A stretch of DNA of 54,690 bases from Streptomyces sp. TRM70350 (GCF_019219825.1 NZ_JAHUXH010000040.1:1-54690), one strand, 5' to 3'. Counted from the first letter of the stretch, positions 31,128-39,586 are shown. Made by a program: numbers and translations. The notes: generated from the letters alone by a model not told the origin.

Positions 31128-32060
31128 ATGGGGGTGTTCGTCTTTCTGCCGTTGGTGCTGCCGTTGACGGCGTGGCCGGTTGCGCGTCTGGCCGAGCAGC
31201 ATCTGCATCCGCGTACCGCGACCTGGTTGCTGGCGGGGGTGGCGGGGGTGATGGCGGTGTGCAGCACGGTGTGTCTGGGGCTGGTGATGGTGGTGGGGAC
31301 GGCGCAGTTGCCGGGTAATCCGTTGCCTGATGGCTGGTCGGATCCGGAGGTGCGTGCGGCGGTGCCGTTCGATGAGGTGGTGGGCAAGGCGGCGATTCCG
31401 GCGTTGTGTGGGGTGGTTGTGGCGTGTGGCAGGGTGTTGTGGCGGCATGGCCGGGTGCGTCGCCGGGCGCATCGGGTGCTGGCGGGGGTGCGGGGTGCGC
31501 GGGTGGCGGTGTTGCCGGACGAGGTGCCGTATGCGTACGCGTTGCCGGGTGGCGGCGGGGGGCGGGTGGTGGTGACCACGGCGTTGCTGGGCTGTCTGGA
31601 GCCGGCTGAGCGGCGGGCGGTGTTCGCTCATGAGCGGGCGCATCTGGCTGCCCGGCATCATCGTTTCCTGCTGGCTGTGCAGCTCGCGGCGCGGGCGAAT
31701 CCGTTTCTGCGGCCGCTGTGTACGGCGGTGGCGTATACGACGGAGCGGTGGGCGGATGAGGAGGCGGCGCGGGTGGTGGGCAGCCGCCGGACGGTGGCGT
31801 GTGCGATCGGCAGGGCGGCGTTGGTGTCCCGGGGGACTGCGGTGGCGACGTTGGCGGGTCTGGCGGCGCCGGGGCCGGTGCCGCGTCGGGTGGCGGCGTT
31901 GCTGGGTCCGGCTCCGTTGATGCGTAGCTGGCCGTCGGTGTTCACGTCGGTGGGCTTGGCGGCGTGGGGTGCGGCGGCGGGTACGGCCGTGTCCGCGATG
32001 TCGTCGGCGAACTCCGCGGTGACCATGTTCTTCATCCTGCACGCCGCGACACCCCTCTGA
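31128..32060 (+). CDS. M56 family membrane metallopeptidase (BlaR1/MecR1-like protease domain)
   Basis: This 310-residue membrane protein has helices at FVFLPLVLPLTAWPVARLA, WLLAGVAGVMAVCSTVCLGLVMVV and AAIPALCGVVVACGRVL. A cytoplasmic gluzincin domain follows, with HERAH (168-172) as the zinc motif and ERWADEEA (206-213) supplying the third ligand. It ends in a last helix near 285-305. There is no penicillin-binding sensor domain after the protease, unlike BlaR1 and MecR1, so it does not sense beta-lactams that way. It would inactivate the adjacent BlaI. Its codons use many TTG, GGT, CGT and GTG, unlike neighbours. Confidence 0.9.
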   Translation: MGVFVFLPLVLPLTAWPVARLAEQHLHPRTATWLLAGVAGVMAVCSTVCLGLVMVVGTAQLPGNPLPDGWSDPEVRAAVPFDEVVGKAAIPALCGVVVACGRVLWRHGRVRRRAHRVLAGVRGARVAVLPDEVPYAYALPGGGGGRVVVTTALLGCLEPAERRAVFAHERAHLAARHHRFLLAVQLAARANPFLRPLCTAVAYTTERWADEEAARVVGSRRTVACAIGRAALVSRGTAVATLAGLAAPGPVPRRVAALLGPAPLMRSWPSVFTSVGLAAWGAAAGTAVSAMSSANSAVTMFFILHAATPL

Positions 32061-32256
32061 GCGGGGATGGGTGCCGGTCAGACCTGGTCCGCCAAGACGG
32101 CCAGTCCGACGTCGAGCCCCACGGGCCAGGGCGCAAGCAGGCGACGATCAGCACCAGCCCATCGGCCAGAAGATCACTGTTCCCGTTCCCGGCGATGACG
32201 GGGTGCCGGGCCGACGTCGTCGCTGGCGTCCGCCCGGCACAGGTGTCGTAGGGCGA

Positions 32257-32712
32257 TCAGAGGTCGAACTCGTGCGGCGGCAGTTCGAGGATGTGGCACG
32301 CCTCGCGGACGACGGCCTGTTCGGTCTTGTCGAAGTCGCCGTCGGCGCCGCCGATGACGATGCCGATCTGGATCACGGCGCGGGCCTCGGCGGGCTTCTT
32401 CTTCGCCTTGGCGATCTCCTGCAGCACGCTGACCTTGCCGAAGTCGAAGTCGGCGGTGAGCTTGTCGAGGTTGTCCTCGAAGCGCCGCTGCAGGTCCATG
32501 GCGTCGAAGTTCTGCAGTACCTCGTTGCTGGCGATCAGCTGGGCCACGCGGCGCCGCTCGGAGGGGTCGATCGTGCCGTCGGCGGCGGCGACCAGGGCGC
32601 ACATCGCCATGCTCGCGTCGCGGAAGGCGCCGCTCTTGAGGTCGTTCTTCTTCGCCATCAGCTGGGTCTGCATCGTCGATGCGGACTCCTTGATGCGGTC
32701 CCACAGGGCCAT
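32257..32712 (-). CDS. terB: TerB family tellurite-resistance/stress protein
   Basis: This 151-residue all-helical protein reads MALWDRIKESASTMQTQLMAKKNDLKSGAFRDASMAMCALVAAADGTIDPSERRRVAQLI, then EIAKAKKKPAEARAVIQIGIVIGGADGDFDKTEQAVVREACHILELPPHEFDL. The two AADGxxDxxE motifs (near residues 43-52 and 124-133) are the acidic metal-binding hallmarks of TerB. TerB cooperates with TerC at the membrane in known Ter systems. It is preceded by GAGTTCTC and, 56 bases upstream, by the third BlaI-type operator. The 196 bases between its stop and the M56 stop hold no supported gene. Confidence 0.93.
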   Translation of the reverse strand: MALWDRIKESASTMQTQLMAKKNDLKSGAFRDASMAMCALVAAADGTIDPSERRRVAQLIASNEVLQNFDAMDLQRRFEDNLDKLTADFDFGKVSVLQEIAKAKKKPAEARAVIQIGIVIGGADGDFDKTEQAVVREACHILELPPHEFDL

Positions 32713-32768
32713 GAGAACTCCGTACGTGTCAGGGGTGAGTTCAGACCGAGCCGCTCCGGCAGCGGTCT

Positions 32769-32784
32769 TCTACGTCGATGTAGA
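32769..32784. promoter_or_regulatory. BlaI-type operator, site 3 (terB)
   Basis: TCTACGTCGATGTAGA lies within the slightly longer perfect arms TTCTAC (32768-32773) and GTAGAA (32780-32785). It matches sites 1 and 2 at every arm position but one (TCTACG for TCTACA). It is 56 bases from the terB start, the same geometry as at terD and glsB. Confidence 0.7.
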
Positions 32785-32785
32785 A

Positions 32786-33089
32786 GTTATCAGCGGGCGG
32801 GGAATCGGGGCCCTCCGCCCCCGCTGCCGATGCCGGTCGGCCTTCCTCTTGATCGCCGTGGCCGTGACCGTGCGCATGCGGGTCGGCGTGGTGGCCGTAG
32901 GCGGCGTGCTCGTGCTGGACGACCTGCTGGCCCGCCTCCCGCACCCGCAGAGCGGCGTAACGGGAACCCTCAGCGCCGGAAACGGAGTTCATGTCCCGGA
33001 CACTGCGCGGGCGGGCGCGCTCACTAAGATCGACTGCCGGCGGGACGCACCACATGGCATCCATGTGAGGAACCTCGCGCTGCCGTGCC
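32786..33089. other. Intergenic stretch upstream of the channel remnant
   Basis: No gene is supported in these 300 bases. On the minus strand a His-rich run (EHAAYGHHADPHAHGHGHGDQEEG, about 32835-32905) stands out and might be the tail of a lost metal-handling protein, but it has no start, no family match and no flanking coding sequence. Confidence 0.3.
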
Positions 33090-33528
33090 ATGACCGAGGC
33101 CCGTTGGTTCGCCCTCTGCGTCTTCGCGCTCATCCTCGCCAACGCCGTCGTCCTGGGCGTGGCCGCGATCCGTGGAACCTCTTCGACGCCGCCGTGGTCC
33201 TGTGCGCCTACCTGCCGGTCGTCCGGGAGAACGCCACCGTGCTGCGGTTGCTGCGTCTGGCCCGAGTCCTGCGTGCGGCCCGCTTCCTTGCCCCAGTCGC
33301 TCTCTCGACGAAGCCCGGCAGCCGGAGCGGGAGGAGCTGGAGCAGGAAGGCGACGCGCCCGGCCCGGCCGTCACCGAGGCGGCGGACCTGCGTGAGCGGG
33401 AGCTGCGTGACCGTATCGCCGTGGCGCGGCGAGCCCTCGACGAGCTGGAGGAAAGCCTGGCACGCCTCCCCGCGCCCTGTGAGCACGCCCTGGATGGGAG
33501 TGCTCCTTCTGCATCGGGGCACACCTGA
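33090..33528 (+). pseudogene. Voltage-gated-type ion channel remnant
   Basis: MTEARWFALCVFALILANAVVLGV begins like the first helix of a bacterial ion transport protein. After a deletion, the next frame reads DPWNLFDAAVVLCAYLPVVRENATVLRLLRLARVLRAARFLA, a third helix plus a voltage-sensor-like helix with regularly spaced Arg. A third frame then gives REELEQEGDAPGPAVTEAADLRERELRDRIAVARRALDELEESLARL, the usual C-terminal coiled coil. The pore helices and selectivity filter are gone, so no channel can form. Confidence 0.7.
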
Positions 33529-33558
33529 CGTGTAGGGATCGTGCGTCGGGAGGCTGTC

Positions 33559-33822
33559 ATGGAGATCTCCGGAATTATCAGCGCCCTCTTGATCGGTGTC
33601 GTCATCGGCGTTCTGGGCCGACTCGTCCTGCCGGGCCGCCAGCGCATCGGCGTGCTGTGGACGATCCTCGTCGGTATCGCCGCCGCGTTCGTCGGTACGG
33701 GCATCGCTGCCGCCGTCGGTGTCGCGGACACCAGGGGTGTCGACTGGATCGAGCTGGCCTTCCAGGTCGGCCTGGCGGCGCTGGGCGTAGCGGCGCTGGA
33801 CCGCGCCAAGGCCCGTCGCTGA
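33559..33822 (+). CDS. GlsB/YeaQ/YmgE-like small membrane protein
   Basis: The 87 residues read MEISGIISALLIGVVIGVLGRLVLPGRQRIGVLWTILVGIAAAFVGTGIAAAVGVADTRGVDWIELAFQVGLAALGVAALD, with three helices and the LGRLVLPGRQ loop equivalent to that in the first GlsB gene. The ATG at 33559 follows CGGGAGGCTGTC. It has no BlaI-type site nearby, so unlike the first copy it is probably outside that regulon. Function is as vague as for the family. Confidence 0.8.
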   Translation: MEISGIISALLIGVVIGVLGRLVLPGRQRIGVLWTILVGIAAAFVGTGIAAAVGVADTRGVDWIELAFQVGLAALGVAALDRAKARR

Positions 33823-33873
33823 CCGGGCCCGTCGGCCGCCGTCACGGGGAACCTTGTGCGCGGGTCCTGCGCG

Positions 33874-34610
33874 TCATACGGCCAGCGCGGCGACCGTGAT
33901 CGCGTAGATCGCGATGAGCAGGATGCCCTCGAAGCCCAGCCTCCACCAGCCGCGCCGCTGCCGTACCAGCAGTCCGCCGAGCAGGACGGCGGTCATCACC
34001 AGCGCGCCGGTGGTCAGGAACAGTTGGTCCGGCTGTGCCGCGTGGTACAGGGAGCCGTCCCGGTAGGCCACGTCCCCGATGGCGAGATTGAGTACGTCGA
34101 GGCAGTTGCCGCCGACGACAGCCGCGAGGGCCAGGGTCAGTGCGCCGCGCCTGACCGCGGCTACCGCGGTCACCGTCTCGGGCAGGGCGTTGACGATGCC
34201 CATGAAGACCGCGCCGACCAGCCCGGCCTTCAAGCCGGTGGCCGCCACCAGACTCTGCGCGGCGTGCGCCACTGCCCAGCCGCCCACCACGACGACGACC
34301 GCCACGCCCGCGAACTCCGCCCAGATGCCCGCGGTACGCCGCCGGGAGGACGCGGGGGAGGAGTCGGGGACGTCCGCCACGGTGTCCTCGGTGCGCACGG
34401 CGCGCCACAGCGGCCGCTTGGTGGCCCGGATCAGTCGCACTGCCGCGAGGTAGAAGGCGATCAGCACCGCGGAGGCCGGATGCACCCCCAGGACCGTCGC
34501 CTCAGGGCCGAGGGAGGCCATGAGCGCGACGCCGAGCAGGGCCACGAGCAGGCAGCCGAACAGCAGGTTCTGTGAGGATGCCGCACCACGGTGACCGGGC
34601 AGTGCGCGTG
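33874..34610 (-). pseudogene. Sodium/calcium exchanger-type protein, C-terminal half only
   Basis: From about 34610 the minus strand reads GAASSQNLLFGCLLVALLGVALMASLGPEATVLGVHPASAVLIAFYLAAV, and later LVGAVFMGIVNALPETVTAVAAVRRGALTLALAAVVGGNCLDVLNLAIGDVAY. The second stretch contains the alpha-repeat of cation/Ca2+ exchangers (NALPET, GGNCLDVLN). Only one alpha-repeat is present; a working exchanger needs two. The 5' side joins a universal-stress fragment in a different frame at about 34600. An internal ATG at 34545 could still start a 223-residue product. Confidence 0.7.
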
Positions 34611-35205
34611 ATGGAGTACACGGTCACTTCAGGGTGCTCCTTCCGGTGGCCGGACAGGGCCTCGTCCAGGAGGCGCTCTTCGTGGGCCTGAAGCGTCTCG
34701 ACGTCACCGGTCGGGTCCACCGGTTCCGCCGGGCGTGCGTCACAGTGCCGTCCACCGCCACCAGCACGGGCCCGTCCCGCGTCGGTCGGTCCCGCACCAC
34801 CATGACCGGGCCGTGGCTGTGAGCGGCCAGATGGACCGACGTCGAACCCAGCAGCAGCCCCGCGACACCGCCCGAGCCGCGATGGTCCACCATCATCAGC
34901 TGCCGCCAGTCCGCGACTCCGCCTCCAGGGCTGTGACCGCCTCGCCCGCGATGTCCGCGTGGTCGGCCGGCACGCCGGGCGCGGCAGCCAGGGCCCAGCG
35001 GCGAGCCGCCGGGCGGAACGTGCATGGCGGGCCGGACGAAGGCATGCACCGCACGCGGTCGGACTCCCCTCATCCGCGCCTCTTGCGCCGCGACCTCCAC
35101 GGCGGCCGGCGCCGAGGGGGAGCCCCGTCGACGCGGGCCACGGCCTGGCACCTTGCTCTCCCAGCCTCGCGCACCGCCGATACGGGTGCCACCGCGGGCC
35201 GGTCC
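34600..35205 (-). pseudogene. Universal stress protein remnant
   Basis: The minus strand carries VEVAAQEARMRGVRPRAVHAFVRPAMHVPPGGSPLGPG, then ADWRQLMMVDHRGSGGVAGLLLGSTSVHLAAHSHGPVMVVRDRPTRDGPVLVAVDGT, then, after a frame change, VDPTGDVETLQAHEERLLDEALSGHRKEHPEVTVYS. The G-rich GSGGVAGLLLGSTS motif is the nucleotide-binding loop of UspA-type proteins, and the VLVAVDGT segment begins a second Usp domain. It is broken by deletions and ends at the exchanger remnant. Probably a tandem-domain Usp gene cut by recombination. Confidence 0.65.
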
Positions 35206-35369
35206 CACAACGTGGCTGCAGGCGCGGCTGCGCGTGGCAGTCGGTTTTCGTGGTCGGAGGATCCGCGAGGCATGAGCCCCCGGCGTGTCATGCCTCGTGA
35301 GGCACTATGCCGCAGACTCGTGTGAAAGGTCGGCGAATTCCCGGCACCGGCCGCGGGGAGGCTGGCGGC

Positions 35370-36347
35370 GTGTACGACGTCCCGCTCTGGCTATGGTTGG
35401 CGTTCGCCGTGACCGTGGTGGTGTCGCTGACGGTGGACCTGCTCGCCCACCGCACCGCGCATGTCATCCGGTTCAAGGAGGCCGCGGCCTGGAGCGGCCT
35501 TTGGGTCGGCCTCGCGCTGCTCTTCGGCGCCGTCGTCTTCGCCGTCCTTGGCACGACGGCGGGAACCGAGTACACCACCGCCTGGCTGCTGGAGAAGAGC
35601 CTGTCGGTCGACAACCTCTTCGTCTTCGCCGTGATCTTCGCCTACTTCAAGGTTCCCCGCGCCTACCAGCACCGTGTGCTGTTCTTCGGCGTCATCGGCG
35701 CCCTGGTCTTCCGCGCCATCTTCCTCTCCCTCGGGGTGGCCGTCGTCAGCCGCTTCACCGCCGTCCTGTACGCCTTCGCCGCCGCCCTCTTCTACAGCAC
35801 GTACAAACTCCTCAAAGGAGAGGAGGAGTCCTTCGACCCCGGCAAGAGTTTCGCCGTGAGAGCACTGAGAAAGATCATCCCGGTACGCGACGCGTACGCC
35901 GGTGAGAGGTTCTTCGTCAGGGAGGAGGGCAGGCGTGTGGCCACGCCGCTTCTCGCGGTCGTGGCCGCCATCGAGGGGGCCGATCTGATCTTCGCCGTGG
36001 ACAGTGTTCCCGCCGTGCTCGCCATCAGCGATGACGCCTTCATCGTCTACACCAGCAACGCGTTCGCGATCCTCGGCCTGCGCGCCCTGTACTTCATGCT
36101 CTCCGGGCTCCTGGACCGGTTCCACTACCTGAGCGTCGGCCTGGCGATCATCCTCTCCTTCATCGGCGTCAAGCTCGTCCTCCAGGCCTCCCACAAGATC
36201 ATCAGTCCTGCCGTCCCCGAGATCCCCTCACCGGTGAGCCTGGCCGTCATCGTCGTGGTGCTGGCCGCATCCGTGGGGCTGAGCCTGTTGCGGTCCGCCG
36301 GACCCAAGCCCGATCAGCACCCCGGCCCGCCTCCGCCCGGAGCCTGA
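35370..36347 (+). CDS. TerC family integral membrane protein
   Basis: This 325-residue membrane protein has about eight helices: PLWLWLAFAVTVVVSLTVDLLAHRTAHVIRFKEAAAWSGLWVGLALLFGAVVFAVLG, EKSLSVDNLFVFAVIFAYF, AIEGADLIFAVDSVPAVLAI, NAFAILGLRALYFMLSGLLDRFHYLSVGLAIILSFIGVKLVL. The two acidic intramembrane motifs (SVDN and AVDSVPA) are the core of TerC. Homologues have been tied to Mn2+ efflux and to metalation of exported enzymes, and TerC interacts with TerB in Ter systems. The GTG at 35370 follows GGGGAGG. It is not preceded by a BlaI-type site. Confidence 0.92.
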   Translation: MYDVPLWLWLAFAVTVVVSLTVDLLAHRTAHVIRFKEAAAWSGLWVGLALLFGAVVFAVLGTTAGTEYTTAWLLEKSLSVDNLFVFAVIFAYFKVPRAYQHRVLFFGVIGALVFRAIFLSLGVAVVSRFTAVLYAFAAALFYSTYKLLKGEEESFDPGKSFAVRALRKIIPVRDAYAGERFFVREEGRRVATPLLAVVAAIEGADLIFAVDSVPAVLAISDDAFIVYTSNAFAILGLRALYFMLSGLLDRFHYLSVGLAIILSFIGVKLVLQASHKIISPAVPEIPSPVSLAVIVVVLAASVGLSLLRSAGPKPDQHPGPPPPGA

Positions 36348-36405
36348 CGAACGCGTCCGCGCCGCACGGGGCCTCGGCGCCTTGTAACAGGACTATCCTT
36401 AAAGA

Positions 36406-36609
36406 ATGGGTAAAAAGCAGCATGAGACGGGCCAGCAGGGTGTGCTGGTATGCCCAGTCTGCAAGCAGCGTGTGGACATGGTCGTCAAGCGGCGGCACAA
36501 GACACTGGGGGTCTTCGTGCCCGTATGGGCGCCCGGTCCTTGCCGTAATCCCGACTGCCCCGAGTACCTGGAAACCCCCGAGTACACCAGGACGCAGAAT
36601 GAGCCTTGA
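36406..36609 (+). CDS. Small zinc-ribbon-like protein
   Basis: The 67 residues include LVCPVCKQRVDMVVKRRHKTLGVFVPVWAPGPCRNPDCPEYLE. Two CxxC/CxxxxC pairs (CPVC and CRNPDC) could hold one zinc ion. The protein is basic at the N terminus and acidic at the C terminus. I do not recognise a named family. There is no ribosome-binding site. TATCCT, a possible -10, lies just six bases before the ATG, which suggests a leaderless mRNA. Confidence 0.65.
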   Translation: MGKKQHETGQQGVLVCPVCKQRVDMVVKRRHKTLGVFVPVWAPGPCRNPDCPEYLETPEYTRTQNEP

Positions 36610-36617
36610 TGGCTCGG

Positions 36618-37895
36618 CTACCGACGCGGCGGTCGCAGACGCACGGTCGTGATGGCGTGCCGATGGATGCCGGTGATCTCGACGGACAAGCCCGCGAGGT
36701 CGATCTTCTGCCCGGGACGCTGCGGCAGGTTCCCCAATCGGGCCAGGACGAGGCCGGCGATGGTGGTGTAGGGGCCGCGGGCGAGGTCGCCGACGTCGAT
36801 TCCGAGGTCGGGCAGGTCGTGGAGGGGGAAGCTGCCGGGCAGGACCAGGGACCCATCGCGCTGTGTGTGCACGGTCATCATGTCGCGGTCGGTCTCGTCG
36901 TAGATCTCGCCCACGATCTCCTCCAAAAGATCCTCGATGGTCACGATGCCTCCGACGGATCCGTGCTCATCGACGACGACAGCGAACTGCTGGCGGGTTG
37001 CCATCAGGCGCCGCAGTGCGTCGGAGACCTTCATGAAGTCGGAGTAGAAGGGCGCGGGGTGGGCGAGGTCGGCGACCGAGGTGCTGTCATCACTGGTGAT
37101 CAGGTCGCGCAGGTGAACGATGCCGATGACCTCGTCGATGTGACCGCCTCGAAGAACCGGGGCACGCGAGTGCCCGGAGCGGGCCAGATCGAGGCGGGCC
37201 TGCGCGGCCGGCATGCCGTCGGGCAGGGTGAACACCGAGCGGCGCGGGATCAGGACGGCACGCAGGGGACGCTCGTGGATTTCCAGGGCGCCGGAGATGA
37301 TGGTGCGCTGTTCGGTGGTCAGCCCCCGGTGGCTGACGACCATGTCGCGCAGTTCTTCGGGGCTGGGGAGCTGCTCGGCCTTGCGCGGGTTGCCGCCGAG
37401 CAGGCGGACGACCAGGTCGGTGGTCCGGCTCAGGGCCCATACGGCCGGACGGGAGACGGTGGCCAGCACGTCCAGGGGCGTGGCTGCCAGCAGCGCCCAC
37501 CGTTGTGCGTACTGCATGGCCAGACGCTTGGGCGCGAGTTCGCCCGCCACCAGGGTCACAAAGGTCAGGATCAAGGTCACCAGGCCGATCGCCAGCGGCT
37601 CGGCGGCCGGCCCGGCGAAGCCCAGGGCGCGCACCAGGGGCTCGGCCAGCGACACCGCTGCGGTCGCCGAGGCCAGGAATCCCGCCAGGGTGATGCCGAT
37701 CTGGATGGTGGCCAGGAACCGATTGGGGTCCTCCGTCAGGCGCACCAGCCGAGCCGCAGAGGTCCCTCCACCGCGGGCCAGACGTCTCACCTGACTCTCC
37801 CGCAGGGAGATCAGCGCGATCTCACTCCCGGCGAACAACGCATTCAGCACGATCAGCGCGGCAACGAGTACGAGGATCAACCAGTAGCCGTCCAT
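36618..37895 (-). CDS. CNNM/HlyC-type membrane protein with CBS domains
   Basis: This 425-residue protein has, in order, a CNNM (DUF21) transmembrane domain (ILVLVAALIVLNALFAGSEIALISLRESQVRRLARGG...IQIGITLAGFLASATAAVSLAEPLV...VTLVAGELAPKRLAMQYA), a CBS pair (VLIPRRSVFTLPDGMPAAQARLDLARSGHSRAPVLRGG and MATRQQFAVVVDEHGSVGGIVTIEDLLEEIVGEIYDE) and a CorC_HlyC domain (SFPLHDLPDLGIDVGDLARGPYTTIAGLVLARLGNLPQRPG). Such proteins are linked to Mg2+/Co2+ efflux. The start at 37895 is used because residues upstream look noncoding. Confidence 0.9.
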   Translation of the reverse strand: MDGYWLILVLVAALIVLNALFAGSEIALISLRESQVRRLARGGGTSAARLVRLTEDPNRFLATIQIGITLAGFLASATAAVSLAEPLVRALGFAGPAAEPLAIGLVTLILTFVTLVAGELAPKRLAMQYAQRWALLAATPLDVLATVSRPAVWALSRTTDLVVRLLGGNPRKAEQLPSPEELRDMVVSHRGLTTEQRTIISGALEIHERPLRAVLIPRRSVFTLPDGMPAAQARLDLARSGHSRAPVLRGGHIDEVIGIVHLRDLITSDDSTSVADLAHPAPFYSDFMKVSDALRRLMATRQQFAVVVDEHGSVGGIVTIEDLLEEIVGEIYDETDRDMMTVHTQRDGSLVLPGSFPLHDLPDLGIDVGDLARGPYTTIAGLVLARLGNLPQRPGQKIDLAGLSVEITGIHRHAITTVRLRPPRR

Positions 37896-38101
37896 AACGC
37901 CACAGTGCCATCGGAAGGCGCCTGGCGCCGTGCGCGGCGGCAGCACCCCGCACCGGCGCAGTGGGCGGCGGCGATCTGCTGGGGGATGGATCGGGCGCCC
38001 CGACCGAGCGGAAGCACGCCTGCGCTGTGTCCGAGTTCACCCCCGGTGCGCTGTCTCCGTGTTCACCTCCGGGCCGGGCCGACGGAGCGCCTCAGCTGCC
38101 G

Positions 38102-39457
38102 TCAGCCGGTTCGGCGGTGGCCTGCCGCGCGGGCCGCGCGGAGGAGGGCCGCCCCGGCGAGGAAGCAGACCAGGGCTGTGGTCGGCAGTCCGAACGGGCC
38201 GCGGTCGGCGGGACCGGCGACGGCCACGCCGAGCAGGCCGAGTACGCAGGCGGCGTAGCCGGCGGTGGTCGCGGTGGCGCGCGGCCTGGACCGGCCCAGT
38301 GCCCTCGGCGTCCACCAGGGGCGTGAGGCGACCTCGCCGCGCCGCATGCCGCGCCTTTCGACCCGGCCGAAGACCGCCACCAGCGCGCCGAGCACGATCA
38401 ACAGGACGGCAAGCCAGGGCAGTTTCCACAGCAGCCAGGCGCCCGTGTCGGTGGGGGGCTGGGGCAGCGGGACCAGGCCGGAGGCGTACGCGGCGGCGGC
38501 GACGAGCACGAATGTGCTCATGTGCCACAGCAGCACGGTGAGGATCACGGAGTTGACGGCGATCACGGCCATCCACGGCCCGAGGTGTCGCATCCCCCGG
38601 TTCCCGGCGTCGCGCAGCAGCAGGACCAGCCCGAGCTGTGCGGTGGCCAGCGCGAGCAGCGCGAGGGTCGGCGGTGAGAGGTTGCGCAGCGTCGTGCCGG
38701 GAATGTCGACCATGCTGACCGGGTAGGGGCCGGCCACGGTGAGCAGCACGGCGACTGCGGCACCGCCCACCAGCAGCGCAACGGCCGCCCTGGGCCGGGC
38801 CGGTAGTGTCCCGTCCTGCCAGGCGAAGCCGGTCTGGTGCACCGCCAGCCAGGCGAACAGGTAGTTGCCCTGCTGCAGCGTCGGCGCGTCGAAGGCCAGC
38901 CGTGCCACGTCCCCCGCGGCGACCAGTGCCACCAGCGCCAGCGGTACGGCCGGGCCCGCGCGCCGGTGCAGGCGGTGCATCAGTGGCGTGAAGAAGACCA
39001 CGACGAGGTAGACGAGCAGGAACCACAGCGGGATCGAGGCCAGCCACACCGCCCGTCCTACCTGAGCGGGATCGACGCCCGCCGACCGGGCGACCAGCGC
39101 GGCGGTGGCGAGGGTGACCAGCAGCAGGGTCGTCGGCCGTACGAGTCGTGCGCTGCGGTCGAGCAGCCAGTCGGCGGTGTCGCCGCCCCGGCGGGTGTGC
39201 GAGGTCAGCGAGGCGGCGTTGGCGAACCCGCCGACCATGAAGAACACCGGCATCACCTGGACCAGCCAGGTGATGGGGCGGCCCCATGGGAGCACTTGCA
39301 GGGCGCTGAAGCCGTCCACGCCGTGTGCCCCGTCGGTGACCACGATGACCGTCCAGTGGCCGAGCACCACGATGAGGATGGCGAGCGCCCGCAGCAGGTC
39401 GACGTAGCGTTCGCGCTGCGGCGGTGTGCGCTCCGCGAGCTCGCGCAGGCCGGGCAT
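38102..39457 (-). CDS. Acyltransferase family 3 membrane protein
   Basis: This 451-residue protein has about ten helices. RYVDLLRALAILIVVLGHWTVIVVTDG near the N terminus carries the catalytic-type His and R-x10-H layout of acyltransferase-3 (OafA-like) enzymes. PITWLVQVMPVFFMVGGFANAASL is the second family signature. These enzymes O-acylate extracellular sugars or antibiotics. No glycan cluster is adjacent, so the substrate is unknown. The start at 39457 is the ATG of MPGLRELAERTPPQRERY. Its promoter region abuts the divergent AI-2E-type gene. Confidence 0.85.
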   Translation of the reverse strand: MPGLRELAERTPPQRERYVDLLRALAILIVVLGHWTVIVVTDGAHGVDGFSALQVLPWGRPITWLVQVMPVFFMVGGFANAASLTSHTRRGGDTADWLLDRSARLVRPTTLLLVTLATAALVARSAGVDPAQVGRAVWLASIPLWFLLVYLVVVFFTPLMHRLHRRAGPAVPLALVALVAAGDVARLAFDAPTLQQGNYLFAWLAVHQTGFAWQDGTLPARPRAAVALLVGGAAVAVLLTVAGPYPVSMVDIPGTTLRNLSPPTLALLALATAQLGLVLLLRDAGNRGMRHLGPWMAVIAVNSVILTVLLWHMSTFVLVAAAAYASGLVPLPQPPTDTGAWLLWKLPWLAVLLIVLGALVAVFGRVERRGMRRGEVASRPWWTPRALGRSRPRATATTAGYAACVLGLLGVAVAGPADRGPFGLPTTALVCFLAGAALLRAARAAGHRRTG

Positions 39458-39586
39458 GGGGCCATCATAGGAACGGGCGGCCGACGAAGATCGCAACCAG
39501 CCCCGGGCGGCGCACACCGTGGCTGACGGTTGTCACCGGGCGGGCGGGTTGCCCAGGACCGGTGCCGAGGTGCGTACGCTGGGCGC

